Shown: piece after piece, positions 10,263 through 19,593 of the stretch
Layout of the letters: every line of letters starts with the position of its first letter
Numbering within the stretch: position 1 is the first letter of the stretch
Assembly: GCF_001898575.1 (NCBI RefSeq)
Contig: NZ_MKUD01000025.1
Coordinates: 125,892-189,891 of the forward strand
Length of the DNA stretch: 64,000 nt
Direction of reading: 5' to 3'
From: Spirosoma sp. 48-14
GTDB taxonomy: Bacteria; Bacteroidota; Bacteroidia; Cytophagales; Spirosomataceae
Program-made: the position numbers and the translations under genes
The notes under the pieces: generated by a model
What the model was told of the DNA's origin: nothing
Seen by the model: the letters and a program-made list of their open reading frames with translations, nothing else
Databases searched by the model: none

Positions 10263-11177
10263 TCAATCATTATTTTCGCCTACGGTTTGGATGAAAATGT
10301 CGTTCATGCTGGGAATATTTTCGCCAAAAGACCGAAGAGCAACTGTGTCGATCAAGTGCCGGATCAGGTCATTTACCGAAGCATCGGGAGGGATCTTAAT
10401 ATCGGCCCGCTGGAAATCGTCTTCCAAAGGCTGGTTTCGCAAAACCTCAAAGGCCGTTGGCAGACTTGTTAGTACACCCTGGTATTCAATGTGATAGGTA
10501 TGCGTTTTAAACTGCTCCTTAATTGCCCGTTTCGAGCCATCCAGAATTTTATGGGAGCGGTTGATCAAAGCAATGTAATCACACAACTCCTCTACAGATT
10601 CCATCCGGTGAGTCGAGAAAATAATGGTTTTCCCCTTCTCGCGCAGTTCCAGAATTTCGTCTTTGATCAGGTTGGCGTTGATTGGATCGAAGCCAGAAAA
10701 GGGCTCGTCAAGGATAATCAGATCGGGCTCGTGCAAAACTGTTGCTACAAACTGAACTTTCTGCTGCATTCCTTTCGAAAGGTCCTGAATCTGCTTATTC
10801 CACCAGGTCTTGATGTCGAACTTGACAAACCAGACTTTCAGCATTTCCATAGCCTGTTTTTCGGTCAGGCCTTTAAGCTGTGCCAGGTAAAGTAGTTGTT
10901 CACCCACCTTCATTTTCTTGTACAAGCCCCGCTCTTCGGGCAGGTAACCGATGCGTTTGATATGATCTGGCTTAAGCCGCTCACCATCCAGAATAACCTC
11001 ACCAGAGTCGGGGGCTGTAATCTGGTTGATGATGCGAATCAGTGAGGTCTTTCCAGCACCATTAGGCCCCAGCAGGCCAAAAATACACCCTTTAGGGACG
11101 GATAAGCTCACATCATCCAGCGCCCGGTGTTCGGCATATTGTTTGATGATGTGATGGGTTTCGAGGATATTGGTCAC
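10263..11177 (-). CDS. ABC transporter ATP-binding protein (NatA-like)
   Basis: 304 residues with a complete nucleotide-binding domain: Walker A GPNGAGKTS, a Q-loop region (GYLPEERGLYKKM), signature LSKGMQQK, Walker B LIILDEPFSGFDP and the switch His in STHRM. The YLPEERGLYKKM segment is typical of the NatA group. About 80 extra C-terminal residues follow the domain. The start codon is GTG (11175-11177), which gives MTNILETHH directly before the first beta-strand. It is the first gene of a two-gene operon with the permease and supplies the energy for export. Confidence 0.9.
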   Translation of the reverse strand: MTNILETHHIIKQYAEHRALDDVSLSVPKGCIFGLLGPNGAGKTSLIRIINQITAPDSGEVILDGERLKPDHIKRIGYLPEERGLYKKMKVGEQLLYLAQLKGLTEKQAMEMLKVWFVKFDIKTWWNKQIQDLSKGMQQKVQFVATVLHEPDLIILDEPFSGFDPINANLIKDEILELREKGKTIIFSTHRMESVEELCDYIALINRSHKILDGSKRAIKEQFKTHTYHIEYQGVLTSLPTAFEVLRNQPLEDDFQRADIKIPPDASVNDLIRHLIDTVALRSFGENIPSMNDIFIQTVGENND

Positions 11178-11301
11178 GAGTGTCGGTAACTTATTCTGTT
11201 TAGGTTAATTCGTACTGTTTGACGCATCAAACTACGGACATAAGGCGAGTATCTACCACCAATTTACGGACGAACTGCATATGTGCCTTACAAACGGTCA
11301 T

Positions 11302-11331
11302 AAAAAAGCCATACCCAACTTCGAGTATGGC
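11302..11331 (-). terminator. rho-independent terminator
   Basis: On the minus strand GCCATAC and GTATGGC pair around a 10-base loop, and a run of six T follows. It lies about 115 bases after the stop of the small membrane protein gene at 11445-11918. Confidence 0.6.
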
Positions 11332-11444
11332 CCTTTCTAGTCAAATTTGTTAGAATTGGTAAAAGTAGCTGAGAGTTACCCGCTAATCTTTTTGATCGGG
11401 ATGTATAGATTACCAATCCATAGTATAGAACTTCATTAATCCAC

Positions 11445-11918
11445 TCAGTTGTAATACTCTCTAACCTGAAATAGTAACATTAGAAATAGCAAGCCGAGTA
11501 AAACCCCAAAAAGGCTGAACGACAAAATACTGGTTACGACACTAATTAACTGTGCATAGTAACTGTAGACCCAACCTGAGCGTTTCCGATTGAACAATCC
11601 AGGAAGCGCTAAAATGCTTAATACTAAGCCAACTATGGCTAAAATCATAGAAATACTATACGCAAACCCAACACTTGCACCACCCATAAAAGTGGCAGGC
11701 ATCAAAGCGGTTCCGATTCCTAAAAATAGCAGAATCCCAGGAGCAGCCAGAATTAATAAGACCAGGGTGACAATCGGCCAGAACTTAACAAACCCCTCCC
11801 GAAAATTTATAGGGAATTGAAAAGGTGCTTTGGTTGTAAAATAGGGAGCTAATTCAGCTTCGAGTACGGCAGGCTGAGCCATAAGAGTAAAGAGGTTTAG
11901 GGAATATAACAATTGCAT
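11445..11918 (-). CDS. small membrane protein, four hydrophobic segments, unknown function
   Basis: 157 residues. Hydrophobic stretches lie at about 49-70, 78-103, 119-131 and 133-152, so it is a polytopic inner-membrane protein. The N-terminal 45 residues are mainly soluble. I do not recognise a family. The start at 11918 is supported by an unusually complete Shine-Dalgarno sequence five bases upstream; a second ATG at 11882 (MAQPAV) is possible but lacks such a site. It is a single gene between the ABC pair and the symporter, with its own terminator. Confidence 0.65.
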   Translation of the reverse strand: MQLLYSLNLFTLMAQPAVLEAELAPYFTTKAPFQFPINFREGFVKFWPIVTLVLLILAAPGILLFLGIGTALMPATFMGGASVGFAYSISMILAIVGLVLSILALPGLFNRKRSGWVYSYYAQLISVVTSILSFSLFGVLLGLLFLMLLFQVREYYN

Positions 11919-11923
11919 GATTA

Positions 11924-11931
11924 ACCTCCTT
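11924..11931 (-). promoter_or_regulatory. strong Shine-Dalgarno site
   Basis: AAGGAGGT on the minus strand, five bases before the ATG at 11918. Bacteroidota genes rarely carry so full a match to the 16S tail, so the site both fixes the start and is unusual. Confidence 0.7.
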
Positions 11932-11979
11932 AAAATTACAGCTTATAGCACCCTTTCAACAAAATCAGGGCATGATTTA

Positions 11980-13224
11980 TCAAACGGTAACCTCGTCAGA
12001 CTCAATGGGCTGCGTTCTGAATTCACCCTCCCATTTCGAGATCACACAGGTAGCTACAGCATTACCCGCTACACTGGTTGCCGACCGGCCCATATCCAAT
12101 ACCTGATCGATCCCCAGCAACAGTCCCAGCCCTTCGAGTGGCAGATTAAACTGCGAAAGTGTACCGGCTATAATCACTAATGAAGCCCGTGGTACACCCG
12201 CAATACCTTTAGATGTAATCATGAGGGTGAGCATCATTGTGATTTGCTGCCCCAGCGACAGGGGAATACCATAAGCCTGGGCAATGAAGGCCGTAGCAAA
12301 CGTCATATACAACATCGACCCATCCAGATTGAATGAGTAGCCCAGCGGCAAAACAAACGAGATAATACGTTCTGAACAACCAAACCGCCGTAGGGCCTCG
12401 ATCGTTTGCGGAAACGACGCTTCTGAACTTGCTGTACTGAATGATAAGATAATAGCCGAACGCACTTCTTTCAACAAGGCAAAGTAAGGGATTCGGGCAG
12501 CCAGGCAGATAAGCGACAATACGACGAAAATAAAAAACAACAACCCCCCAAAGAAGCACAGGATAAGGTAAGCGTATCCGGCCAGAATACCCAGCCCCTG
12601 TTTGGCCACTACAGCCGCCATAGCGCCCAGCACCCCAAAAGGCGCAAACGACATCACATATCCTGTAATTTTGAACATGATGTGTGAGAGCGCGTCAAGT
12701 GCTTTGATCATTATTTTGCCATACGCACCGACCGATCCGACAGCTACGCCAAAGAAGATGCTGAACACAACAATCTGGAGGATCTCATTACTGGCCAACG
12801 CTTCAATAAAACTCGTTGGGAAGATGTGCTCGATGAAATTAGTGAATGTAAGCTTTTTAACTTCCAGCCCCACATCGGTACCCTTGGCTGGCAATTGCAA
12901 ATCCATCACTTCACCAGGTTTCATGATGTTTACAACCAATAGCCCTACCACCAGCGACAAGATGGTTGCGAAGTAAAAATAAGCCAGGGTTTTCAATCCG
13001 ATTCGTCCCACAACGCCAAAATCTCCCAGCTTGGCAATGCCGACCACCAGCGTCGAAAAGACCAGCGGTCCAATGATCATTTTAATGAGCCGAAGAAAAA
13101 TCTTGGACAGGATATTCAGGTCGATTCCCGAAAAACCCGAGCCAGTATCCGGGAAAAAATAACCAATGGCAATCCCGAGCACCATGCCCAGAAAAATTCG
13201 TGTTGTCAGATTTGGGAGTTTCAT
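11980..13224 (-). CDS. dicarboxylate/amino acid:cation symporter (DAACS family)
   Basis: 414 residues, the usual length for GltP/DctA-type symporters that bring in glutamate, aspartate or C4-dicarboxylates with H+ or Na+. Family landmarks are present: the serine-rich re-entrant loop (SFSTASSEASFPQT), the SFNLDGSMLYM segment (NxDG, a cation-binding site in the family), MITSKGIAGVPRAS, and the closing LLLGIDQVLDMGRSATSVAGN. Eight membrane helices are expected. The substrate cannot be set from sequence alone. It stands alone. Confidence 0.92.
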   Translation of the reverse strand: MKLPNLTTRIFLGMVLGIAIGYFFPDTGSGFSGIDLNILSKIFLRLIKMIIGPLVFSTLVVGIAKLGDFGVVGRIGLKTLAYFYFATILSLVVGLLVVNIMKPGEVMDLQLPAKGTDVGLEVKKLTFTNFIEHIFPTSFIEALASNEILQIVVFSIFFGVAVGSVGAYGKIMIKALDALSHIMFKITGYVMSFAPFGVLGAMAAVVAKQGLGILAGYAYLILCFFGGLLFFIFVVLSLICLAARIPYFALLKEVRSAIILSFSTASSEASFPQTIEALRRFGCSERIISFVLPLGYSFNLDGSMLYMTFATAFIAQAYGIPLSLGQQITMMLTLMITSKGIAGVPRASLVIIAGTLSQFNLPLEGLGLLLGIDQVLDMGRSATSVAGNAVATCVISKWEGEFRTQPIESDEVTV

Positions 13225-13516
13225 GTAGTACTAGTTCCGTTCGATGGTTGATGATTGGTTGTTATTACGTTCTCAATGTACTATTCCTGCTGCTGACTTG
13301 TAAACAACAGCGCTCAGGCTAGTTGGGATTTACAAGCGATAGCCTATCTGACAAATGTAACAGAATCCGTGCAGTTCCGGAAATTCGTACATATCAGGTA
13401 TTTCGTCTGGTTTTAGCAACTCTTTTAGTGCAAATGAACAATCAACCGACCGCAAACATTATTTTTTTGCTTGTTAAGACGCCAACCTGTATTATGCGAC
13501 CCTATCGACCATTTAA

Positions 13517-13978
13517 TCAATAAATCTGATTGAAAATGCGTCGATAAACGGGTTTTCGGCACGCAAATTGCCCCTTCAACACAAAATAGAAAAGGTAATC
13601 GGTCAACTTGAATGGCGTGCGAAATGTAATATCATCAATGATGACCGTCTGCTTACGGCTCTTCTGACCAGAAGGCAATCGTTGAAGGCGATGATGGTGC
13701 TCCCAATACGTTAAGAAGAAAGGGAGCCGAACACCTTTATCAACGAAAAAGATTTCTTCGGCGCTGGTTTTCTGATCAATAATACGACTGATCCAGTCCT
13801 GGCGAAACAGGAAAAAATTTAATTGTAAATGAACCAGATCATCCTGTAAGCAACCATCGAAACGGACAACCTTCACTGGAGGAAATGCTGGGGTGAGCTG
13901 CTCGAACAACGCTCGATTAAAGCCTTCCCAAACCTTGGGCAACGGCTGATCTACCTGGGTTTTAAGGATAAAGCGCAT
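13517..13978 (-). CDS. SRPBCC-fold ligand-binding protein
   Basis: 153 residues with the START/CoxG-type layout. A first strand and helix (MRFILKTQVDQPLPKVWEGFN) lead to a strand-rich core with DGCLQDDLVHLQL and TYWEHHHRLQRL. A final helix (TDYLFYFVLKGQF) follows, where the domain's long C-terminal helix should be. Related Bacteroidota proteins are annotated as SRPBCC proteins of unknown ligand. No signal peptide is seen. It is divergent from the sensor gene that follows. Confidence 0.65.
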   Translation of the reverse strand: MRFILKTQVDQPLPKVWEGFNRALFEQLTPAFPPVKVVRFDGCLQDDLVHLQLNFFLFRQDWISRIIDQKTSAEEIFFVDKGVRLPFFLTYWEHHHRLQRLPSGQKSRKQTVIIDDITFRTPFKLTDYLFYFVLKGQFACRKPVYRRIFNQIY

Positions 13979-14051
13979 AACTGGCGAACGAATTGTGGAG
14001 CAAGAAAAAAAGGAACATATTTACCTTTTACTGGAAAAGTCAATTTTAAGG

Positions 14052-14081
14052 TTGCCAAAAACAATCAAAGGTATATATTTA
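14052..14081 (+). promoter_or_regulatory. Bacteroidota-type promoter of the hybrid sensor gene
   Basis: TTG at 14052-14054, a 19-base spacer, then TATATTTA (14074-14081), one base from the TAnnTTTG consensus. Transcription would begin near 14088. That supports ATG 14133 as the start and argues against the in-frame GTG at 13995. Confidence 0.6.
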
Positions 14082-14132
14082 CCCGTTAACCTGCTTCTTC
14101 TAACCCCCATTGGGCGAATTCCCGGTAAGTGT

Positions 14133-17100
14133 ATGCGTCAACTCACTCGGAGGTTAGTTTGTTGGCTAGTGACTGGACTGCTCAGTTTTTCCAGCTATGT
14201 ACAGGCCAGTCCACCTGAGCCCGAATATCTCACTGTACGCAATGGCTTACCTCAGGGATTTGTTAATTCGATTATTCAGGATAAACGGGGATTTATCTGG
14301 TTAGCCACCCGCGATGGTCTTTGTCGATACGATGGCATTCGGTTCCGAATTTATACACATGATCCCCGATTAGTTCAGTCGCTTTCGTTTAGCAGTATCT
14401 ACGAAATCCGGGAAGATGTGCTCGGCAAACTCTGGATTCGTACTGAAAATAATCATATCGACTGTTTCGACCCTGTCACTGAACGCTCCAACCGAATCTC
14501 TAATTCACGGGCCTTTCAGCAGGCATTAGGTCGTGATCAACTTATTGGTATTCAACCCGATCGGGCTGGCAATGTTTGGGTTGCCACCCGAACAAATGGC
14601 TTTTTTCGGCTCAATGCCAATGGGTCTATTTCACATCGGCAATGGGCCATAAAAAGCGATTCTGTCCAGTCGCTTATACATGCAATTCTGGTCGATCATC
14701 AAAATCAACCCTGGCTGGCTACTCACTACGGACTTTTTCGATACGATCTGAGTTCACAGCAGTTGATCGCCTTTCGTACCGATCAGGGCCTTCCTCAAAA
14801 CGAAATATATCGACTCCATGAGCGACGCAATGGCGAATTCATGCTGGGGTTTCCGGGAAGCGTTGCTCTATTCAACCCGACAAAAAAGCAAGTCAGACAA
14901 GTAATAAATCTGGCCAATGAGCCTGGGTTACCTCTCTTTGCAACCGATCAGCAAGGCGTTGATTATATTAATCAAAACCGCTATACCGATCGAACAGGGC
15001 TGGTACCATTGCTCGAAGATGCTTCGGCCGAATCCCCTAAGTTAGGGAGATTCACTCCTTTAGCCATTCTTGTTGATCGTTCCAATGTACTCTGGATTGG
15101 GCTCAACGGTGATGGGGTAATCAAATATGACCTGAACAAGCACCCTTTTCAAACCTGGCCCTACCGAACCAATTTTCAGACGGATTGGCTCACCCAACAG
15201 GTAAACATAGCAGCCAGTGTTATTCCAGATGCTATACGCCAGCAGTCGCCATCGGGAATTCGGTATCAATTCGACGGGCGTCGAACCCTATGGATCAGTA
15301 GTTTGCAAACGCCCCCCTTCCGATATGACGCATCTCGACAATCGTTTGTAGCCGTACAACCTACAGGTATCGAAACGCGCTGGTTACCCAACGGAAATTT
15401 TCGGCTGGCTGCCCTGGCAACGGGGGCTCAGGGAGAGCTTTGGGGTTTATTAGGTCCAGCCAATCAGGCAGTGGTACGCTATAACGCTGACCTGCAAACG
15501 TTTACGGCTTTCCCACTCCCACTCCCAGCCAATCATCCGTACACCATTACAGGCATGGTTGTGGATGGTGGCCGCATCTACCTGGCCACCGAAAATCACG
15601 GGCTTCTCCGGGCCGATTTGCCCAGTAAACGACTCATTCACTGGCAAAGTGTAGCCAGCAATCCTCACGCCCTACCTGGCAATTCATTATTATGCCTGGC
15701 CCAGGACCCTTTGCAGTATAAGTATTTATGGATAGGCACATTTGGTGAAGGCCTATGCCGACTCGACAAAATGACAGGTTACATCGAACGGTTTCCCGTT
15801 GGTAAAGCCTTATCGACCAACGTGATATATGCAATCCGCACCGACAACAAAGGACATCTCTGGCTAAGTACAAATCGGGGCCTTTGCCGTTTCGATACGC
15901 GAACGAATGACGTTCGAACGTATATGGCCGATGACGGGCTGCCGAGTGAAGAGTTCAAACAGTATTACGACGTAACCTTACCTGATGGACGACTCATTTT
16001 TGGTGGTGTGAGTGGATATACCACCTTCGATCCGAATCGAATCAGTGAAGATGCTGCAAAACCAACTGTTGCCCTGACGGCTCTTCGGATCAGCAATCAA
16101 CAGGTAACAGCCAACACTCCCGATTCTCCCCTTGATAAAGACATCAATGAAACCCAGGAAATCATTCTGTCTAACCAGCAAAACTTTTTATCAATCGACT
16201 TTGCTGCCCTTGAATTTAATCAGCCCCATAAAAATCAGTATCGCTATAAATTAATCGGACTGGATAAGGACTGGGTATACAGCGGGAATGTCACAACAGC
16301 AACATACACCAACCTGACCCCCAAAGCCTACACCTTCATTGTCAATGCCTCCAACACGTCAGGAGCCTGGAGCCCCCATACACATACGTTGCGCATTGTC
16401 ATTGAACCCCCGCTTTGGGCTACCTGGTGGGCTTATACCCTATATGCACTTCTGTTAATGGGTGCCCTGTTGCTGTTTATCCGAATTCGAATCGGTCGAT
16501 TGCACCAGAAGAACCAGATGCAGCTTCGTGAGCAGGAATCGATTCAGCTTAAACATCTAGACGAGGTTAAATCACGTTTTTTTGCTAATATCACCCATGA
16601 GCTTCGTACTCCACTAACCTTAATTCTAACACCGTTAGAACAGGTACTTACCGATACAGCTGATTCCCCTTATTTCAACCGACTGGCTCTTATTTACCGG
16701 AACGCCAATCGGTTACTAAGGCTTATTAATGAATTGCTCGATCTGGCCAAACTAGATGCCGGTAACCTGACAATTACGCCGAGTCCCGGCGATCTGCCGG
16801 AGTTCATTAAGCGCATTGTAGCCGTTTTCATGGATGAAGCCCAACGTAAGAACATACAGCTGAACCTGACTCATCAGTTTATACAGCCTTACTATTGGTT
16901 CGACCCGGATAAGATCGAGAAAATCCTGACCAATCTGCTGTCGAACGCCTTCAAGTTTACCAATACCAATGGTAGCATAACCATTCAAATTGCGGTTGAA
17001 CCGATAGATCCAGCCCTATCAAATTCAGCCAATACTGACCTGATTCGCTTATCGGTTCATAATACAGGCACACCGATTGCTCCTGAAAAACTACCCCACA

Positions 17101-18143
17101 TTTTTGACCGCTTTTATCAGGCTAACCCATTGGCAGAAGGGGCCGTTGGCGGTTCGGGCATTGGTCTGGCTCTGGTTAAAGAGCTAGTTGAAATCATGCA
17201 GGGGACACTATCTGTAAAAAGCAAACCTTTAGAAGGCACAACCTTTACGGTTTCGCTCCATTGTCGCCAAGCCCGAGCCGAACTTGTTTCCGAACAGCTT
17301 ACCAAACTCGAACCCGTTTCACAACTTACAATCTCTGAACAACCTTCAAGTCCTCAGGAAGCTATTGACGACAAAGTATTTCGTTTATTGCTGGTTGAGG
17401 ACAATGATGAGCTGGCCGATTACATTGTATCTACGCTGAATCCTGAATGGCGCGTGAAACGCGTTAATAACGGCCAGGCCGGTGTCAATGCGGCTATTGC
17501 AGAAGGACCCGACATGATTATCAGCGATGTTCTGATGCCCGAAATGGATGGCTATGAACTTTGCCGCCAGCTAAAAAGTAATCCTGTTACCAGTCATATT
17601 CCCATCCTCCTCCTAACCGCCAAGGCCTCTGTCGAAAGTCGCATAGAAGGATTAACTGCTGGGGCTGATGACTACCTGGCCAAACCGTTTCAGGTAGCCG
17701 AGTTTCAGGCACGAGTGCGCAATCGACTGGAACACCAGCAACGGATGCGCCAGCATTTCCGTACGCAACTATTACGACAGGGCAATCTTCCCACTACCAG
17801 CCTGGACCCGCAAGATGAGTTTATGAATCGCATCTACACCATTCTGGAAGAAAGACTCGATGATTCGACGTTTGGTGTCGAACCTTTAGCAACGGCTATT
17901 GGCATGAGTCGAATGCACCTGAACCGCAAAGTGAAAGCGATGACGGGCCTTACTCCTAATGAACTGATCCGAATGGTACGGCTAAAGCGGGCCGCCGAAT
18001 TACTACTGACTGGCGTATCTGTATCGGAAGTAGCCGATCGGGTGGGCTTTGATACACCTGCCTATTTCTCCAAAGTTTTTAAAGATCAATACCACGTAAC
18101 CCCTTCCGAGTACGTCGATCAGAATCGTCATGAGGTGGCCTGA
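14133..18143 (+). CDS. hybrid two-component sensor kinase / AraC regulator (HTCS)
   Basis: 1336 residues. A one-protein sensory system: an N-terminal signal peptide (MRQLTRRLVCWLVTGLL), then about 700 residues of two-component propeller repeats (GFIWLATRDGLCRYDG, LWIGLNGDGVIKYD, LWLSTNRGLCRFD) that bind the signal in the periplasm, a Y_Y_Y domain and one membrane helix (WWAYTLYALLLMGALLLF). Inside are a HisKA domain (His822 in THELRTPL), HATPase (NLLSNAFKFT, GSGIGLAL), a receiver (LLLVEDNDE, phospho-acceptor Asp1132 in DVLMPEMDG, KPF) and an AraC HTH. Such proteins usually switch on a polysaccharide locus, but none lies next to this one. The ligand is unknown. I chose this start for the signal peptide and the promoter ahead of it. 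Confidence 0.93.
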   Translation: MRQLTRRLVCWLVTGLLSFSSYVQASPPEPEYLTVRNGLPQGFVNSIIQDKRGFIWLATRDGLCRYDGIRFRIYTHDPRLVQSLSFSSIYEIREDVLGKLWIRTENNHIDCFDPVTERSNRISNSRAFQQALGRDQLIGIQPDRAGNVWVATRTNGFFRLNANGSISHRQWAIKSDSVQSLIHAILVDHQNQPWLATHYGLFRYDLSSQQLIAFRTDQGLPQNEIYRLHERRNGEFMLGFPGSVALFNPTKKQVRQVINLANEPGLPLFATDQQGVDYINQNRYTDRTGLVPLLEDASAESPKLGRFTPLAILVDRSNVLWIGLNGDGVIKYDLNKHPFQTWPYRTNFQTDWLTQQVNIAASVIPDAIRQQSPSGIRYQFDGRRTLWISSLQTPPFRYDASRQSFVAVQPTGIETRWLPNGNFRLAALATGAQGELWGLLGPANQAVVRYNADLQTFTAFPLPLPANHPYTITGMVVDGGRIYLATENHGLLRADLPSKRLIHWQSVASNPHALPGNSLLCLAQDPLQYKYLWIGTFGEGLCRLDKMTGYIERFPVGKALSTNVIYAIRTDNKGHLWLSTNRGLCRFDTRTNDVRTYMADDGLPSEEFKQYYDVTLPDGRLIFGGVSGYTTFDPNRISEDAAKPTVALTALRISNQQVTANTPDSPLDKDINETQEIILSNQQNFLSIDFAALEFNQPHKNQYRYKLIGLDKDWVYSGNVTTATYTNLTPKAYTFIVNASNTSGAWSPHTHTLRIVIEPPLWATWWAYTLYALLLMGALLLFIRIRIGRLHQKNQMQLREQESIQLKHLDEVKSRFFANITHELRTPLTLILTPLEQVLTDTADSPYFNRLALIYRNANRLLRLINELLDLAKLDAGNLTITPSPGDLPEFIKRIVAVFMDEAQRKNIQLNLTHQFIQPYYWFDPDKIEKILTNLLSNAFKFTNTNGSITIQIAVEPIDPALSNSANTDLIRLSVHNTGTPIAPEKLPHIFDRFYQANPLAEGAVGGSGIGLALVKELVEIMQGTLSVKSKPLEGTTFTVSLHCRQARAELVSEQLTKLEPVSQLTISEQPSSPQEAIDDKVFRLLLVEDNDELADYIVSTLNPEWRVKRVNNGQAGVNAAIAEGPDMIISDVLMPEMDGYELCRQLKSNPVTSHIPILLLTAKASVESRIEGLTAGADDYLAKPFQVAEFQARVRNRLEHQQRMRQHFRTQLLRQGNLPTTSLDPQDEFMNRIYTILEERLDDSTFGVEPLATAIGMSRMHLNRKVKAMTGLTPNELIRMVRLKRAAELLLTGVSVSEVADRVGFDTPAYFSKVFKDQYHVTPSEYVDQNRHEVA

Positions 18144-18362
18144 CATCGGTAGCCTGCTGGTACAATTTTACTACAGACACGTCCCACGTCAATCAGCCAA
18201 ACGGCATTTTCAGTCGATAAATAATGCATTATTACCTATATACGAACTGGATGTTACAAATTTTATAGTCCTTGTTACGAAACAGCAAGAGCAGGGCAGC
18301 CATTGCGATTAGTATTGCGTAAGTATTACTTACTCATCGATCTCAAGAAAAGTTTTACACTT

Positions 18363-18758
18363 ATGTCAATGTCCGTCTTTTCTTTTTCGAACCGGTCAAC
18401 ATCAATGGAATGGCCCCCTCTCAAGCTTTACCTTCGGGAAACAGGTCGGCAGCTTTTTTCTGTATCAGATTTAGTTTATCTACAGGCCGTAGCTAACTAT
18501 AGTTGGCTGAACTGGGCTGATGGTCGACGCATGCTGATGCCTCGTACCCTAAAGTATTATTCTCCACAACTACCTGCTGAACTCTTCATTCGTTTACACC
18601 GCAATTGTGTTGTCAATCGTCAATTCGTTGAACGGTTGGAGCGAACCGAAACTGGTGGCCTGGTCCACTTAACCACGGGCGAGGTGCTACCCGTTTCACG
18701 TCGGCGCTGGAGTTTGGTTCGTAGGCAGTTAACGAATCAGCGTTCGTATCTGAATTAA
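18363..18758 (+). CDS. stand-alone LytTR DNA-binding protein
   Basis: 131 residues with one LytTR domain (about 25-122): LVYLQAVANYSWLNWADG, then LPAELFIRLHRNCVVNRQFVERLER and LTTGEVLPVSRRR. The HRNCVVNRQFV segment is the family's most conserved region. There is no receiver domain, so it binds DNA without being phosphorylated itself. I start at ATG 18363; the upstream in-frame start at 18303 gives a longer, less likely leader. It follows the hybrid sensor gene by about 220 bases and may regulate nearby genes. Confidence 0.83.
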   Translation: MSMSVFSFSNRSTSMEWPPLKLYLRETGRQLFSVSDLVYLQAVANYSWLNWADGRRMLMPRTLKYYSPQLPAELFIRLHRNCVVNRQFVERLERTETGGLVHLTTGEVLPVSRRRWSLVRRQLTNQRSYLN

Positions 18759-19074
18759 TCGCTTTCTGCTTCTTCTACAGACAGACGTCTTTCCAGTGAA
18801 TCATTCGGCATTCAACATAATGCTGTTTTGGTTCATCGGGAAGACGTTTTTTTTACCCTCTCCTGAGATCTTCCTCCAGCGCTCACACTAGAATCTCCCG
18901 AGAAGTCTACTTACTCGCCAGGACAATTTCTGTGCCAGTCTTTACCTCAATCAGCCGACTTTTGGTCCTTTAACCTGTTTATTTATCTGTATTCTGGCAA
19001 GAGATTGAAAAAAAATCAAAAATTTTCAACTACAGCTGTAATGTTTTTCTATTTCAGTCGTCTTTGCGATTGAT
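18759..19074. other. intergenic stretch ahead of the sigma factor operon
   Basis: 316 bases with no convincing gene. A perfect 10-base palindrome, TACAGCTGTA (19031-19040), lies 34 bases before the sigma factor start and may be part of a control site. No consensus TAnnTTTG promoter is seen, which would fit transcription by an alternative sigma factor. Confidence 0.4.
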
Positions 19075-19593
19075 ATGGATCTACAAGCCTTTAAACAACG
19101 CATCCTGCCCGTTCAGGGACGCCTTTTCCGATTGGCGCAGTTGTTTCTTCGCAATCGTGAAGAAGCCGAAGATGCCTTACAGGATGTGTTGCTACGATTG
19201 TGGACCAATCGACAACAATTAGAAACGTATACCAGTATCGAAGCTCTGGCTGTACAGATGACGAAGAATTTGTGTCTGGACAAGCTAAAAGCTCATTCCA
19301 GGCGCAACTATTCCGATGAGGCTACATTACTTGGCATTCAGACCGATGATGCTTCGCCCTATCGACAGGTCGAAGTAGCCGATAGTGCCGAGCTTATGCG
19401 AATCCTCATCGATGAATTACCTGAACAGCAGAGACTTATCCTTCACCTGCGTGACGTAGAAGAGTACTCGTTTGAAGAGATCGAACAGGTAACGGGCGTC
19501 AGTATTAATAATATACGTGTGATTTTGTCGAGAGCCCGCCAACGGCTTCGGCAGAATTATCTAAAAGTCAATGATTATGAAGCCGGACATTGA
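19075..19593 (+). CDS. ECF-type RNA polymerase sigma factor
   Basis: 172 residues with sigma region 2 (about 10-75: LFRLAQLFLRNREEAEDALQ, then DVLLRLW) and region 4 (about 118-165: LPEQQRLILHLRDVEEYSFE, then VTGVSINNIRVILSRARQRL). There is no region 1 or 3, so it is an extracytoplasmic-function factor. The next gene overlaps its end by 17 bases and looks like its anti-sigma factor. The genes behind it encode exported DUF4097 proteins, which are the likely targets. Confidence 0.9.
   Translation: MDLQAFKQRILPVQGRLFRLAQLFLRNREEAEDALQDVLLRLWTNRQQLETYTSIEALAVQMTKNLCLDKLKAHSRRNYSDEATLLGIQTDDASPYRQVEVADSAELMRILIDELPEQQRLILHLRDVEEYSFEEIEQVTGVSINNIRVILSRARQRLRQNYLKVNDYEAGH

Noticed and set aside
13995..14132. 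GTG start for the hybrid sensor
   Set aside because: It lies ahead of the promoter, and a signal peptide begins at 14133.
18130..18312. 60-codon frame after the hybrid sensor
   Set aside because: No domain, overlaps the sensor end, and its sequence looks like untranslated spacer.
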